From Nitrosotalea devaniterrae (GTDB lineage Archaea > Thermoproteota > Nitrososphaeria > Nitrososphaerales > Nitrosopumilaceae), in assembly GCA_900065925.1 (NCBI GenBank), contig LN890280.1, positions 1 to 64,000 on the forward strand: 64,000 nucleotides of DNA, written 5' to 3'. Of the stretch, positions 41,994 to 51,530 are shown in pieces. The notes under the pieces were generated by a model. It was not told the origin of the DNA. It saw only the letters and a list, made by a program, of their open reading frames with translations, and ran no database searches. The translations under genes were made by a program, and so were the position numbers. The stretch's first letter is position 1. Each line of letters opens with the position of its first letter.

Positions 41994-43097
41994 ATGGTTA
42001 GAGCACCAGTTGTAGCAGTATGCTTTCTTTTGCTTACTCTCTCCTCATTTGTACAATATGCTATGGGTAGTCCTAAATCTCTTGATTTTACAATTTATGC
42101 AGATGGAACTACTCATGTTCTCTATCAAACTGATGTAGATTCCCAGTCGCCTGATTTCATTCTAAATGTATACGGTAACAACATTGAAAATCTTGTAGTA
42201 CAAGATGGGAACGGAACATTACTTTCAAGCAAGGTAAATGCAAGTACTATATCAGTAGCAACTCTGGGAGCTTCTACGATAAAGGTAGATTACGACACTC
42301 CTGATTTGATATCAAAAAATGGGAAAACGTGGACTTTTCGTATGGATTCTCCTATTGATTATTCCATGCTCTTACCAAAAAATACGGTAATTGTTGGAAT
42401 GAATGTATCACCTCTGGGTATGCAGGTAGTAGATGATCAATCTCTCATATCATTACCAAGCGGTTCATCAGAAATTAGCTATGTCATTGGCGTATTGGGG
42501 ACAAGTCAGACTGCTACTTTGGCAATCCAAAAAGCTCAAGACTTTATTAATACTGTAAACTCTGCAGGAGTAAAAACTCCTATGGCTCTAACAAAGCTTG
42601 AAGAAGCAAGATCAGATTTTAATCAAGGAAAATACTCTGATGCAGAATCTCTTGCAAACTTGGCAAAGAATACTGCTCTCCAAGAACAACAATCCGCTAA
42701 TTCTATACCTGATAGTTCATCTAACAATACGTCAATCTATCTCCTGATTGGAGGCATTATTGCAGCAACAGTAGCTGGAATCATAATCGTGAAAAAAATA
42801 AAATCTACTAATGTTATAACTACAAATGAGATTCCAGTAAATAATGTTTCATCAGACAAGGAAACAATTTACAAACTTAAACCGGAATTACGACAAGATG
42901 ACAAGGAAATTGTAGCATTTATCTCTGAAAAAGGCGGCCAGGTATTTGAAAGTGAATTACGCAAAAAATTTTTGATGCCACGCACAACTATGTGGCGTGC
43001 TGTTAAACGACTTGAAAGGGAGGATATTGTTGAAATTGAAAAGATTGATCAGCAAAATCTCATTAAACTTCGAAAAACTGAGGAGAATCTAGAATGA
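41994..43097 (+). CDS. Membrane protein with external beta domain and cytosolic winged helix
   Basis: About 367 residues. An N-terminal signal peptide (PVVAVCFLLLTLSSFVQYAMG) comes first, then an external beta-rich domain (about 25-180) and a short helical segment rich in Ala/Gln. A transmembrane helix follows (about 245-268, IYLLIGGIIAATVAGIIIV), then a cytoplasmic winged helix (about 295-365, with RTTMWRAVKRLERE). This is a one-protein sensor that could carry an outside signal to DNA. ATG at 41994 matches a TATA-like GGATAAATC; the ORF also reaches to 41907 with another ATG. Confidence 0.85.
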   Translation: MVRAPVVAVCFLLLTLSSFVQYAMGSPKSLDFTIYADGTTHVLYQTDVDSQSPDFILNVYGNNIENLVVQDGNGTLLSSKVNASTISVATLGASTIKVDYDTPDLISKNGKTWTFRMDSPIDYSMLLPKNTVIVGMNVSPLGMQVVDDQSLISLPSGSSEISYVIGVLGTSQTATLAIQKAQDFINTVNSAGVKTPMALTKLEEARSDFNQGKYSDAESLANLAKNTALQEQQSANSIPDSSSNNTSIYLLIGGIIAATVAGIIIVKKIKSTNVITTNEIPVNNVSSDKETIYKLKPELRQDDKEIVAFISEKGGQVFESELRKKFLMPRTTMWRAVKRLEREDIVEIEKIDQQNLIKLRKTEENLE

Positions 43098-43762
43098 AAA
43101 TCTTACTAATTATCTTCTTGGCTTTAGTTGGAACACTAATCTTGAATGGCCCAATTCAATCCTATGCAGATCCTCAACTAGATGCCTTACTACGAATTGC
43201 TACACAAGCACGAGATAATCTAAATATGAATATTTCACAAATCAATAATGCTCCTGTTGAAATTACTAGTCTATTCAAACAAGGATCTAGTGAAACTGAT
43301 GCGCTATCAAAAGCAATAGATAAACAAGATATTGTATCTGCTAGACAACACTTCCTTTCTGCTATGAATTTCTTTAAAGCCACAAATGATAAAATAAATT
43401 CTCTTAATGCAACGGTAGGGAATGATCAGCAGCCAGTAGATGCTATACAACTACAAAGTGAAATTACAAGATTAGAAAAGTTTGGGCAAACACTTCGAAC
43501 TATAGCAATAACAAATAATATTAATTTTGACTTTACACCGTTTGATAAATTAATTCAGAAAGCTACACAGGATCTTGATGCTGGAAAAATTACTGAAGCA
43601 TCAAAGTCGATTGCATCTGCAAACCAGTTTATGAATGATGCTCATGATTCACTTGCAACAGTAGCAAAACAAAGAACTTCTGATAAAACTATAACCAAAA
43701 CTAATTCTACATCACTTGAAAGTCTAAAAGATACTACAAAGCTAAAGAAACATGTTTCATAG
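43094..43762 (+). CDS. Secreted helical protein
   Basis: 222 residues: signal peptide (about 1-25, LLIIFLALVGTLILNGPIQSYA) and a long helical ectodomain made of two similar segments (about 30-110 and 120-200), ending in a basic Ser/Thr tail. No anchor is seen. It overlaps the stop of the membrane sensor gene by 4 bp, so the two form a functional pair, perhaps receptor and ligand-binding partner. Confidence 0.78.
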   Translation: MKILLIIFLALVGTLILNGPIQSYADPQLDALLRIATQARDNLNMNISQINNAPVEITSLFKQGSSETDALSKAIDKQDIVSARQHFLSAMNFFKATNDKINSLNATVGNDQQPVDAIQLQSEITRLEKFGQTLRTIAITNNINFDFTPFDKLIQKATQDLDAGKITEASKSIASANQFMNDAHDSLATVAKQRTSDKTITKTNSTSLESLKDTTKLKKHVS

Positions 43763-43805
43763 AGTTAAAATCAATAATATCTGTAACCGAAATATCTTAA
43801 ACTGA

Positions 43806-43952
43806 GCAAAAGAAAAATTAGAAACTAATGAGAGTTATGGTTTTCAACCTCAAATTAATGACGTTGGAGAACTGATTACCAGATTACGTGAAACTGAAAA
43901 TATTGCTTCAGAAATTATCATTTTTGATATTTGTTCATGGCTAAAACAATAA
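43806..43952 (+). pseudogene. Short open frame without a start codon, possible gene remnant
   Basis: From just after a stop, 48 codons read AKEKLETNESYG and end IIIFDICSWLKQ with no ATG, GTG or TTG in frame. The composition looks protein-like. It may be the C-terminal end of a decayed gene, or chance. The rest of 43763-44022 is AT-rich intergenic sequence. Confidence 0.2.
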
Positions 43953-44022
43953 AATTTGTTCTTCTCACATACACCAACAATTACATAAAATTCATATAGA
44001 TTTTTACCAGAACCAAGGCTAG

Positions 44023-44220
44023 ATGGCTTCAAAGCAAATTTCTGTAGGAGTGGGAATTCCGATGATAATAGTAGGCGTTATACTTGCTTTTATTTTAGCG
44101 CCATTGCAAGCTGATCTAAAGGATACCGTAGAATTTGTAGGAAGTCTTATTGGAATCCTAGGAGTATTGATCTTCATAGCAGGATTCCTTTCAAGAAAAG
44201 TAACCAAAATCACATCTTAG
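44023..44220 (+). CDS. Two-helix small membrane protein
   Basis: 65 residues with two predicted membrane helices (about 6-26 and 36-55), and short basic ends (SRKVTKITS). No family recognised. Convergent with the NHL protein gene, 4-bp overlap of stops. Confidence 0.65.
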   Translation: MASKQISVGVGIPMIIVGVILAFILAPLQADLKDTVEFVGSLIGILGVLIFIAGFLSRKVTKITS

Positions 44221-46574
44221 CTTTTCATAATTCCAGTTGATATCAGATGTTGAATGGCTGACCAGAAAGTATTATCATCAATCTGGCCTGAGGACCATTG
44301 CCTTACATTTCCCTTTAACCAATTTGGAATTTTCACAATATCACTTTGACTTATTGATGATGTTTTGATTACACCCTGATTTATTGCATATCTGACTGCT
44401 TGTGAAAAATCCTTTTTATCCAAAGCTCCCTCTTCCCACCATATAGCTGTATTTTTTATCCAACTGGGCAAAACACTCTTGTTTGTTTCTCCATATAGTG
44501 CAAATTTTTGTATGTTGTTATTCTTATCTACAACATAGATGTTGTTTGTAGTATCAATTGCAAGACCTACTGGTTGCTCAAACTGACCTTGTTCAGTTAT
44601 CTTTATGCCCCAACTCAAAAGAAAATTTCCATTGGAATCAAATTTTTGTATTCTATGATTCCCAGTATCAGCTACGTAAATATTGTCTTTAGAGTCTACT
44701 GCTATTGCTGATGGATTAGTAAACCTGCCCTCTTCAGTTCCAATTGAGCCGTAAAAATTTAGGTACTTTCCAATACTGGAATATTTTAATATCTTATTGT
44801 CTGTAGAAATGGCATACAAGTTATCTTGTGAATCAAATGCTAGTGCTTTGATGCCTGAGAAACTTGCTCCCTCTGTAAATGAGGAATCTATCTCATCTCT
44901 GTAGATACCTTTAGTATCAAATAGTTGAATGGATTGCTGTTCAATATCTCCTACAAAAAGTTCTCCCTTATGATCTGAATTTATAGAAACAGGTATTTGG
45001 AACATGCCTGGGTTATTTCCGCGTGTACCCCACGAATAAACAAAATTTCCAGTCTTGTCAAACATGACTATTCTTGAATTTCCCGTATCTGCTACGTAAA
45101 CATATTTTTCATTTACAAATATGCCTGATGGGTTTTTTAATTGCCCGTTTGCTGAACCTGCCTCACCCCATGAAAGAAGCATATCACCCTTTACATTAAA
45201 TTTTTTTATTTTTGAATTCCCGGTATCAGTCACATAGGTATTGTTATCATTATCAATAGCAATATTGGTCGGAGACTTGAATGTAGTAGAATTGATTACT
45301 GAAACAAATATTGGTATGTCATATTGATCTGCATCAAGAATACTTTCATTGCTAACAGGTGAGCCATCTACGTAAAAAGATGAATCTCTTACAATTCCAT
45401 CATAATCCACATTTACCTTCCATTGGCCCTTGGTATCATTTTGAGCAATCTTGTGAGGTATGATTATGTCATCTGTGTCTATTGGTACTGATATTTCTCG
45501 GCTGACTTTACCGCTGGGATCTGTAAACCACACACCTATCGAATTTGTGGTAATATTTGATGTATGTATTCTAAAGTTAGCCATTTCTCCTGGTCTGTAA
45601 TTTAGTTTGTTTGGAAACATGTCTAACTGGATATTTGGAAGCTCATGAGAATTTTGGACTACTTTGTAAGAACCTGCTTCTGTTACACCAGCATAATCAA
45701 CTTCAAATTTGTAAGTACCAATTGTTTTTGACAGGTTTTTGAGTACAATGGCATCATGTGCAGATTGTGGATGAAATTGAACACTAGTTGTATTTCCTAA
45801 AGGATCTGTTACCTTTACAGTACCAGTTGATTCTGTTAATCTAGTAAATATTAGATCAAGTGTCACGTCACTTCCTGGATAATATGTGGCTGAGTTCATT
45901 ATTGATATCTCCATTAGTTTGTTTACGTCTCCTAAAAGAAATGGTATCTCGCTTACAGAATTAAAATATTGAATTTTTAATTGATATAATCCTGGAGGAT
46001 TATATTTTGAAAGCTGTAACATTGGAAAATGGTATAATATGCTGGGTCTATCTGCTTTTACCTCTATTTCTGTTACACCGATTGCACTATTTCCATCCTG
46101 ATCATAAAAATCCAAAAAATAAGAGTGCGCAAATTTCGCATATGGTGTATAATAAGATGAAGTTATGTTGATATTCATTATGTCCGGTTCATAGTATGTT
46201 ATCTTGTCTGTTATCACAGTTAAGGCAAGGGGCTTGACATTAAAATGAACTGTCTGATTGATATTTCCATATTGATAATTAATTGACCAAGGACCAAACT
46301 CATTATCGTTAGCATCTCGTATAATTTGGTGCGTTATTTTTTCTGATTTTATTTGTTGCTCAATTATTCCTGATATTACTGAATTATCTGGTCTATGAGC
46401 AACCCAATTTATCTGGCCTCCATTGTATCCATGAATTGTAACATTGACTTTTATCCAATCATTTGCGCTAAACTCTTGTTTTTGAGGAACAGCATTTATT
46501 GTTAAAGCGCTCGCATTTTGACAAGTTACAAATATCAATACTAAAGGTAGAAATAAGAAAACTAATTTTTTCAC
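44217..46574 (-). CDS. Secreted NHL beta-propeller surface protein
   Basis: 785-residue exported protein. Signal peptide (about 1-23, ending ASA). Residues about 24-410 are repeated immunoglobulin-like or macroglobulin-like beta domains. Residues about 425-700 are six NHL-type propeller blades with the recurring pattern P-x-x-I/A, DNIYVADTGNHRIQKF and LSWG. The C-terminus (about 705-785) has two copies of a 40-residue thaumarchaeal repeat (WIKNTAIWWEEG and WLKGNVRQWSSG), which I take as a cell-surface attachment or interaction motif. Start GTG. Likely an S-layer-associated extracellular protein. Confidence 0.85.
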   Translation of the reverse strand: MKKLVFLFLPLVLIFVTCQNASALTINAVPQKQEFSANDWIKVNVTIHGYNGGQINWVAHRPDNSVISGIIEQQIKSEKITHQIIRDANDNEFGPWSINYQYGNINQTVHFNVKPLALTVITDKITYYEPDIMNINITSSYYTPYAKFAHSYFLDFYDQDGNSAIGVTEIEVKADRPSILYHFPMLQLSKYNPPGLYQLKIQYFNSVSEIPFLLGDVNKLMEISIMNSATYYPGSDVTLDLIFTRLTESTGTVKVTDPLGNTTSVQFHPQSAHDAIVLKNLSKTIGTYKFEVDYAGVTEAGSYKVVQNSHELPNIQLDMFPNKLNYRPGEMANFRIHTSNITTNSIGVWFTDPSGKVSREISVPIDTDDIIIPHKIAQNDTKGQWKVNVDYDGIVRDSSFYVDGSPVSNESILDADQYDIPIFVSVINSTTFKSPTNIAIDNDNNTYVTDTGNSKIKKFNVKGDMLLSWGEAGSANGQLKNPSGIFVNEKYVYVADTGNSRIVMFDKTGNFVYSWGTRGNNPGMFQIPVSINSDHKGELFVGDIEQQSIQLFDTKGIYRDEIDSSFTEGASFSGIKALAFDSQDNLYAISTDNKILKYSSIGKYLNFYGSIGTEEGRFTNPSAIAVDSKDNIYVADTGNHRIQKFDSNGNFLLSWGIKITEQGQFEQPVGLAIDTTNNIYVVDKNNNIQKFALYGETNKSVLPSWIKNTAIWWEEGALDKKDFSQAVRYAINQGVIKTSSISQSDIVKIPNWLKGNVRQWSSGQIDDNTFWSAIQHLISTGIMKS

Positions 46575-46671
46575 TGCTAATTATTGTATTTACTATTATA
46601 TTCACTTTGGCAAAAAATCATTCATAAGAAGATCCAATTAAATAAATAATGAACAAGTACAGAGTGAACAC

Positions 46672-47385
46672 TTGAACGTAAGACTTTATGAAATATTTAC
46701 ATCTGTTGAAGGGGAAGGAATCTTGTACGGCACCAAAACTCTCTTTGTAAGACTATCCGGTTGCCCTTTCAAGTGTTTTTACTGTGATACCAAAGACTCA
46801 CTTCCTATGAATTCTGGAAAAGAATATTCAATTAGAGAGGCAAAAGAGATAATCCGAAAAAATCTTAAGAAAAATACATACAAAGTTAATTTCACAGGTG
46901 GTGATCCTCTTGCTCAGTCAAAGGCTGTTGCAGAATTAGCAAAGTTTGTTCAAGGTAAGAAAATTCCTACCTACTTAGAATCATCTTGCTATGACTCATC
47001 AAAGTTTGCTGAAGTTCTTCCTTTCATTAATTTTATAAAAATTGAATTCAAGACTCCCGAATCTGGTTTTGTTGATTCAAAACATTATTCTAAACTTTTA
47101 GAAAATGAACTTGAGTGTCTTAGACTAGCTAAAAAATCCAAGAAAACGACATACGTCAAAGTAGTAATAAGTTCTAAAACTCAATTGAATCCATTTAAGA
47201 AACTCCTCAGGCAGATATTCAAAATAATATCAAAAACAGAGCTTGCAGGATTTATAATACAGCCTACGTACGGTATTTCAGAGCCTAGTTTGGAACAACT
47301 ATTCAGCTTTTATGATTCCGTTTATGCGTATGATGATCAAGTTAGAATAGTACCTCAGCTTCATAAATTCATAGGTGCTCCTTGA
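46672..47385 (+). CDS. queE: 7-carboxy-7-deazaguanine synthase
   Basis: Radical SAM enzyme of the deazapurine (queuosine/archaeosine) path. The Fe-S motif is CPFKCFYC (C-x3-C-x2-C) after LFVRLSG, and the opening GEGILYGTKTLFVRL is the QueE signature. It provides CDG for preQ0, needed for archaeosine in tRNA. Start TTG at 46672, 26 or so bases after AAATAAATAA, so leaderless. The stop overlaps the folE start. Confidence 0.93.
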   Translation: MNVRLYEIFTSVEGEGILYGTKTLFVRLSGCPFKCFYCDTKDSLPMNSGKEYSIREAKEIIRKNLKKNTYKVNFTGGDPLAQSKAVAELAKFVQGKKIPTYLESSCYDSSKFAEVLPFINFIKIEFKTPESGFVDSKHYSKLLENELECLRLAKKSKKTTYVKVVISSKTQLNPFKKLLRQIFKIISKTELAGFIIQPTYGISEPSLEQLFSFYDSVYAYDDQVRIVPQLHKFIGAP

Positions 47386-47945
47386 TGAATAAAGAAAGAG
47401 TAAAACGATTAATTCGAGAAATAATTGCAGAGATAGGTGAAGATCCAACAAGAGAGGGTCTTGTAGATACTCCAAGCAGAATAGCAGACATGTATGAAGA
47501 AATCTTCAAGGGATATGAGGGTGAGTCTGAATTGTCAGTAAAGTTTTCTGAGGATTCTGATATTGTAATTGCAAAAGATATCCAATTTTATTCCATGTGT
47601 GAACATCACATGTTACCATTCTATGGAAAAGTGAGTGTAGCATATGCTCCAGATGGAAAAGTATTTGGAATATCAAAATTGGTCCGTCTTGTAGAAAAAT
47701 ACTCTGCTAGATTGCAAATACAAGAACGAATCACAAAAAATATCGCTGATGAACTGTATTCAGAAGGAGTCAAAGGTGTAATTGTCATTGCAGAAGGTGA
47801 GCATCTTTGTATGAAAATGCGAGGAGTGCGAAATGATGCTGTAGTGACAACAATAGCATCAAGAGGAGTTTATGATAAAAAAGAAGCAAGATCAGATGTT
47901 CTAAATTTGATCTATAGCGGAAAATCTAAACCAAATATTGGTTAA
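47385..47945 (+). CDS. folE: GTP cyclohydrolase I
   Basis: Makes dihydroneopterin triphosphate from GTP, the first step of preQ0 and pterin synthesis. It has the zinc ligands in MCEHHMLPFYGKV and GEHLCMKMRG and the active-site segment QERITKNIADEL. 186 residues. The ATG at 47385 shares its A with the queE stop (TGATG); this is the second gene of the preQ0 operon. Confidence 0.95.
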   Translation: MNKERVKRLIREIIAEIGEDPTREGLVDTPSRIADMYEEIFKGYEGESELSVKFSEDSDIVIAKDIQFYSMCEHHMLPFYGKVSVAYAPDGKVFGISKLVRLVEKYSARLQIQERITKNIADELYSEGVKGVIVIAEGEHLCMKMRGVRNDAVVTTIASRGVYDKKEARSDVLNLIYSGKSKPNIG

Positions 47946-47984
47946 CCTAAAAAATTAAATAATAACAGTTAATGCAGAACTAAT

Positions 47985-48239
47985 GTGGGAGCACACAACA
48001 ACATTCATGTTCCAAAAGAATCTTGGCCTGCCTTTATGTGGTATGCCATAGAATTTTTCATTGTATTGGGAGCAGGATTGGGAATTTCTCTGAATTCAAT
48101 GGATTTCTTCAAGAAAATGGGTTTTGATATCTCTATGACAACTTGGGCATTTTGGGGAATCATCGGTGTTGTGTTTCTAGCTTATTATCTAATTGTCAGA
48201 CCAATAATATTAAGAAGACCAATCTTATCTAAAATCTAA
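47985..48239 (+). CDS. Small two-helix membrane protein
   Basis: 84 residues with two predicted membrane helices (about 17-35 and 54-73) and a basic C-terminus (RPIILRRPILSKI). Start GTG at 47985, at the expected distance from the TATA-like AAATTAAATAATAAC. It lies between folE and queC in the preQ0 gene block; an involvement is inferred only from position. Confidence 0.7.
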   Translation: MGAHNNIHVPKESWPAFMWYAIEFFIVLGAGLGISLNSMDFFKKMGFDISMTTWAFWGIIGVVFLAYYLIVRPIILRRPILSKI

Positions 48240-48904
48240 GCATATCTGGTTTTATCCAAGATCTTAGACTTGAGAAATGCCAACTTTCTGTTATTGCATG
48301 ATTCACACTTTCCACAATGAATTTTACCATTCCCATAGCAACTCCAACTTTTGAAGATCTGCTCACCTAATTCTTTGTATCCCTTTTTTAGAAGATCACT
48401 CTTTGAGAGATTGTCCATAAATGGACTCCAAATCTCTATCTTCTTTCTAATGCCTGAGTTTATCCCGTCAATTTCTCCCTCATTCAAAGTCTTTGTAAGC
48501 AATTTTGTAAATGGCGGTCTGCAGTCTGGATATCTAGTATCTCCAGTGTGTGCACCATATGCAACAACTTCAGCTTTTTTTGAGAATGCCCACGCAGAAG
48601 CTATACTCAAAAAAATGGCATTTCTTATTGGAGCTACTATGGAATAATCAAATTTTGCAGGAATTATTATTTTGTTATTGGTGAGAGCATTTGTGTTTTC
48701 GTACAAATCTTTCATAAATCCTATATCCACTATCTTGTGTTCTTTAAATTTTAATAATTTTGAAAATTGCTGTGCAATTTTTACTTCTTTATCTGCTTTT
48801 TGACCATAAGAAAAAGTTATTCCATAGAGATCATATCGTTTTTGAAGATAGGTGGCAGTACATACTGAATCCAAACCTCCACTAAATACTATAACAGATT
48901 TCAA
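48236..48904 (-). CDS. queC: 7-cyano-7-deazaguanine synthase (preQ0 synthase)
   Basis: ATP-dependent enzyme converting CDG to preQ0. It has the PP-loop SGGLDSVCTATYL at the N-terminus and the C-terminal zinc motif CYGNGKIHCGKCESC. 222 residues, normal length. Start TTG at 48904. It converges on the small membrane gene (4-bp overlap). QueD, the remaining pathway step, is not in the window. Confidence 0.95.
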   Translation of the reverse strand: MKSVIVFSGGLDSVCTATYLQKRYDLYGITFSYGQKADKEVKIAQQFSKLLKFKEHKIVDIGFMKDLYENTNALTNNKIIIPAKFDYSIVAPIRNAIFLSIASAWAFSKKAEVVAYGAHTGDTRYPDCRPPFTKLLTKTLNEGEIDGINSGIRKKIEIWSPFMDNLSKSDLLKKGYKELGEQIFKSWSCYGNGKIHCGKCESCNNRKLAFLKSKILDKTRYA

Positions 48905-48942
48905 TTTGAAAATAGTTTGATTAGACCAAATAAAATGCTTGA

Positions 48943-49770
48943 CTAGGCAATAGAGAGTAATATTGCACCAGACAAAATCATGACAGAACCAGTAACAACT
49001 CTGAGTATATTGCGCTTATGTGCTATTTCTTTAAAATACAAAACTCCCCAGGATACAGCAAAAAGTGTGGCAGTCTGAGAAATAGGATATGCTACTGTAA
49101 TTCCTATTGATGCTATGGCCATCAAGACAAATAAACTGCCTGTATTGAATAAACTCCCTGAAACTATTCCTGCAACAATCTCTTTTCGAATCCATCTTCG
49201 AGATAAAAATAACAGTGGTATTCCTATTGCAAAAATCGATAAACTACATGAAAAGAATCCAGATTGAAGCGTATGAGTTGCCTGCATTGGTATGACATAA
49301 GAGCCTCCTATGATACCTGATGCTGCGGCAATAAAATACCCCTTTCGTTGTATAGTTGAAGTCTTTGTAGCACTTGTAACAAATGGTAAACCGGCTAGTA
49401 GTAATCCAATTGCACAAATTGCTAATATCATATAACCAAACTTTTCTTCAAAAAATAAAATTCCCCAGAGAAATGAAACTAGGATACTAAAACCTGCAAG
49501 AAGTGGAGAAGTTCTTGAAAGTCCAATCAACTTAACTGAATAAAGTGCAAGGATATTTCCTACGGTCCATATGACTCCGCTGAAAAGTCCACTGGGTAAA
49601 ATTCCAAATCCCCAAAAAAAACCAATTGGTATTGCAAAAAGAAGGACTCCTATACCAGTAGATCCTTGGAGTTGCCAAATGCTTGCAACGTTTACCTTTC
49701 TAACTGGAACAAAGAAAGTACCCCAACAAACGGCTGATCCAATAGATGACATCAACCCAAATGGATTCAA
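48943..49770 (-). CDS. DMT/GRP-type ten-helix transporter
   Basis: 275 residues with ten predicted helices, in the drug/metabolite transporter superfamily and near the GRP sugar-uptake branch: it starts SSIGSAVCWGTFFVPVRKV and has a repeat near SGIIGGSYVIPMQ. Substrate is unassigned. Start is TTG at 49770 (a leaderless position 26 bases from GTTATATTGCC) or ATG at 49752. Confidence 0.78.
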   Translation of the reverse strand: MNPFGLMSSIGSAVCWGTFFVPVRKVNVASIWQLQGSTGIGVLLFAIPIGFFWGFGILPSGLFSGVIWTVGNILALYSVKLIGLSRTSPLLAGFSILVSFLWGILFFEEKFGYMILAICAIGLLLAGLPFVTSATKTSTIQRKGYFIAAASGIIGGSYVIPMQATHTLQSGFFSCSLSIFAIGIPLLFLSRRWIRKEIVAGIVSGSLFNTGSLFVLMAIASIGITVAYPISQTATLFAVSWGVLYFKEIAHKRNILRVVTGSVMILSGAILLSIA

Positions 49771-49862
49771 TTATGGGTTCACTGTGAAAATGGCAATATA
49801 ACTCGATTTCTATCTAAAATGTACCCTCTAAAGTTTAATTTCTGCTAAAATATTTTTCTTGC

Positions 49863-50615
49863 ATGACATATCTGAAAGTTGAACGAGAAGAAGGTATTGT
49901 CCAAATTACAATCAATAGGCAAGATAAACTAAATGCAATGAATTTGGATGTCATGGATGAATTTATTTCGCTACTTGATATTTTGGAGAAAGATTCTTCA
50001 CGTGTCATTATTATCACTGGTGATGGCCAAAAAGCTTTCTCAGCTGGTGCAGATATTGAATATATGAGTAGTATAGGACCAACAGAGGCAGAAAAATATG
50101 CACTTCGAGGACACGAAGTTTTGAATAGAATTGAAAAATTAGAAAAACCTGTCATTGCTGCAGTAAATGGATATGCTTTGGGTGGAGGATGTGAGCTTGC
50201 ACTCTCATGCGATATTAGATTTGCATCACCTAATGCACAACTTGGTCAACCTGAGGTTACACTAGGAATTTGTCCAGGTTGGGGTGGTACACAAAGACTG
50301 TTGCGAATCATTGGTCCAGCCAGAGCTAAAGACCTCATATTTTCTGGTAGAAAAATTACTGCAGAAGAAGCACTCTCAATGGGGCTAGTCAATAAAATAT
50401 TTCCTTCTGAGAGTTTACTTTTTGAAACCAGAGCATATGCAAAGGCAATATCAAAAAACAGTAATTTTGCAATAGGGGTTTCCAAGATGCTTGTAAACAG
50501 AGGGACTGATGCTAATCTTGATACTGGATTAAAACTTGAAATATATTCATGGGCAGTGTGCTTCTCGACTAAAGACAGAGAAGAGCGAATGCGTAAATTT
50601 GTTGAAAAAAAATAA
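49863..50615 (+). CDS. Enoyl-CoA hydratase (3-hydroxypropionyl-CoA/crotonyl-CoA type)
   Basis: 250-residue crotonase. The oxyanion-hole segments are FSAGADIEYM and ALGGGCELALSCD; both catalytic glutamates are in place (GCELALS and GQPEVTLGICPG). In ammonia-oxidising archaea one such enzyme acts as a promiscuous dehydratase for both 3-hydroxypropionyl-CoA and crotonyl-CoA in the HP/HB carbon fixation cycle; this sequence is compatible with that, but the specific assignment is inference. Confidence 0.9.
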   Translation: MTYLKVEREEGIVQITINRQDKLNAMNLDVMDEFISLLDILEKDSSRVIIITGDGQKAFSAGADIEYMSSIGPTEAEKYALRGHEVLNRIEKLEKPVIAAVNGYALGGGCELALSCDIRFASPNAQLGQPEVTLGICPGWGGTQRLLRIIGPARAKDLIFSGRKITAEEALSMGLVNKIFPSESLLFETRAYAKAISKNSNFAIGVSKMLVNRGTDANLDTGLKLEIYSWAVCFSTKDREERMRKFVEKK

Positions 50616-51530
50616 CTATAATACAAAAGCGCCTTTACTTGGTCTGCAAATTACTGTAATACATTCCGTATTAGCTGACGCAAATCCTTTTTTCATTGCT
50701 TTACAGATCTTTTTGTGATCTGCAAATTTTGATGTAAATGAAATTACTGATGGCCCAGCACCGCTTATTGTTACACCTAACGCACCAGCTTGCAATGCAC
50801 CTGATTTAACTTTATCAAAACCTGGGATTAGATGTTTTCTAGCAGGCTCTACAATTATGTCCTTTATTGAATGACCTATCAACTCTACATCTTTTTTTAT
50901 GAACCCTGTTGTTATTGCAGATGCATTAGAAAGATTCTTCACATAATCTGATAATTTCACTTGTTGAGGAAGTACTCCTCTTGATACTTCTGTCTTTTTC
51001 TTTGGAACACTAATTTTTGGTATGGCAACACATAACACCAAATCCTTTGGAGGATCAATTCTTAGCACATCCAGTGGATCAGTTCTTACTATTACAAATC
51101 CACCCAAAACTGATGCACTTACGTTATCATAATGGATAGACCCGGCACTAGCTTTTTCTCCAATTCCTGCAAATTCTATTAGAGTATTATGATCCAAATC
51201 AAGCTCAAATAATGCATTGAATGCAACTGCAGCAGCTGCAGCAGATGCAGCACTACTGCCCATTCCAAATCCAGCTGGAACTCCTTTCTTAATTTTAATT
51301 AAAAGTCCAGACTTTATCTTGAATTTTTTTGACATTTCTTTAATTACTAATCCGGCTGAATTTTTTGCTGGTTCAAGAGGGATAGAATCTGAGCTCTCAA
51401 TAATGATTTCTTTCCCTTTTTTTATTACCTGAATTTCATCATAATATGCATCAAGAGCTAATCCAAACACATCAAAACCAGGACCCAAATTAGCAGTAGA
51501 GCAAGGGGCTCTTACAATGACGCTTTTCAT
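50616..51530 (-). CDS. thrB: Homoserine kinase
   Basis: 304-residue GHMP kinase making O-phosphohomoserine for threonine. The ATP loop is GVPAGFGMGSSAASAAAA (about residues 85-102), the N-terminus APCSTANLGPGFDVFGLAL is ThrB-like, and the C-terminal GHMP segment is SGAGPSVISFT. It overlaps the GPN-loop GTPase gene stop (TAATG), so the two are co-translated. Confidence 0.93.
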   Translation of the reverse strand: MKSVIVRAPCSTANLGPGFDVFGLALDAYYDEIQVIKKGKEIIIESSDSIPLEPAKNSAGLVIKEMSKKFKIKSGLLIKIKKGVPAGFGMGSSAASAAAAAVAFNALFELDLDHNTLIEFAGIGEKASAGSIHYDNVSASVLGGFVIVRTDPLDVLRIDPPKDLVLCVAIPKISVPKKKTEVSRGVLPQQVKLSDYVKNLSNASAITTGFIKKDVELIGHSIKDIIVEPARKHLIPGFDKVKSGALQAGALGVTISGAGPSVISFTSKFADHKKICKAMKKGFASANTECITVICRPSKGAFVL

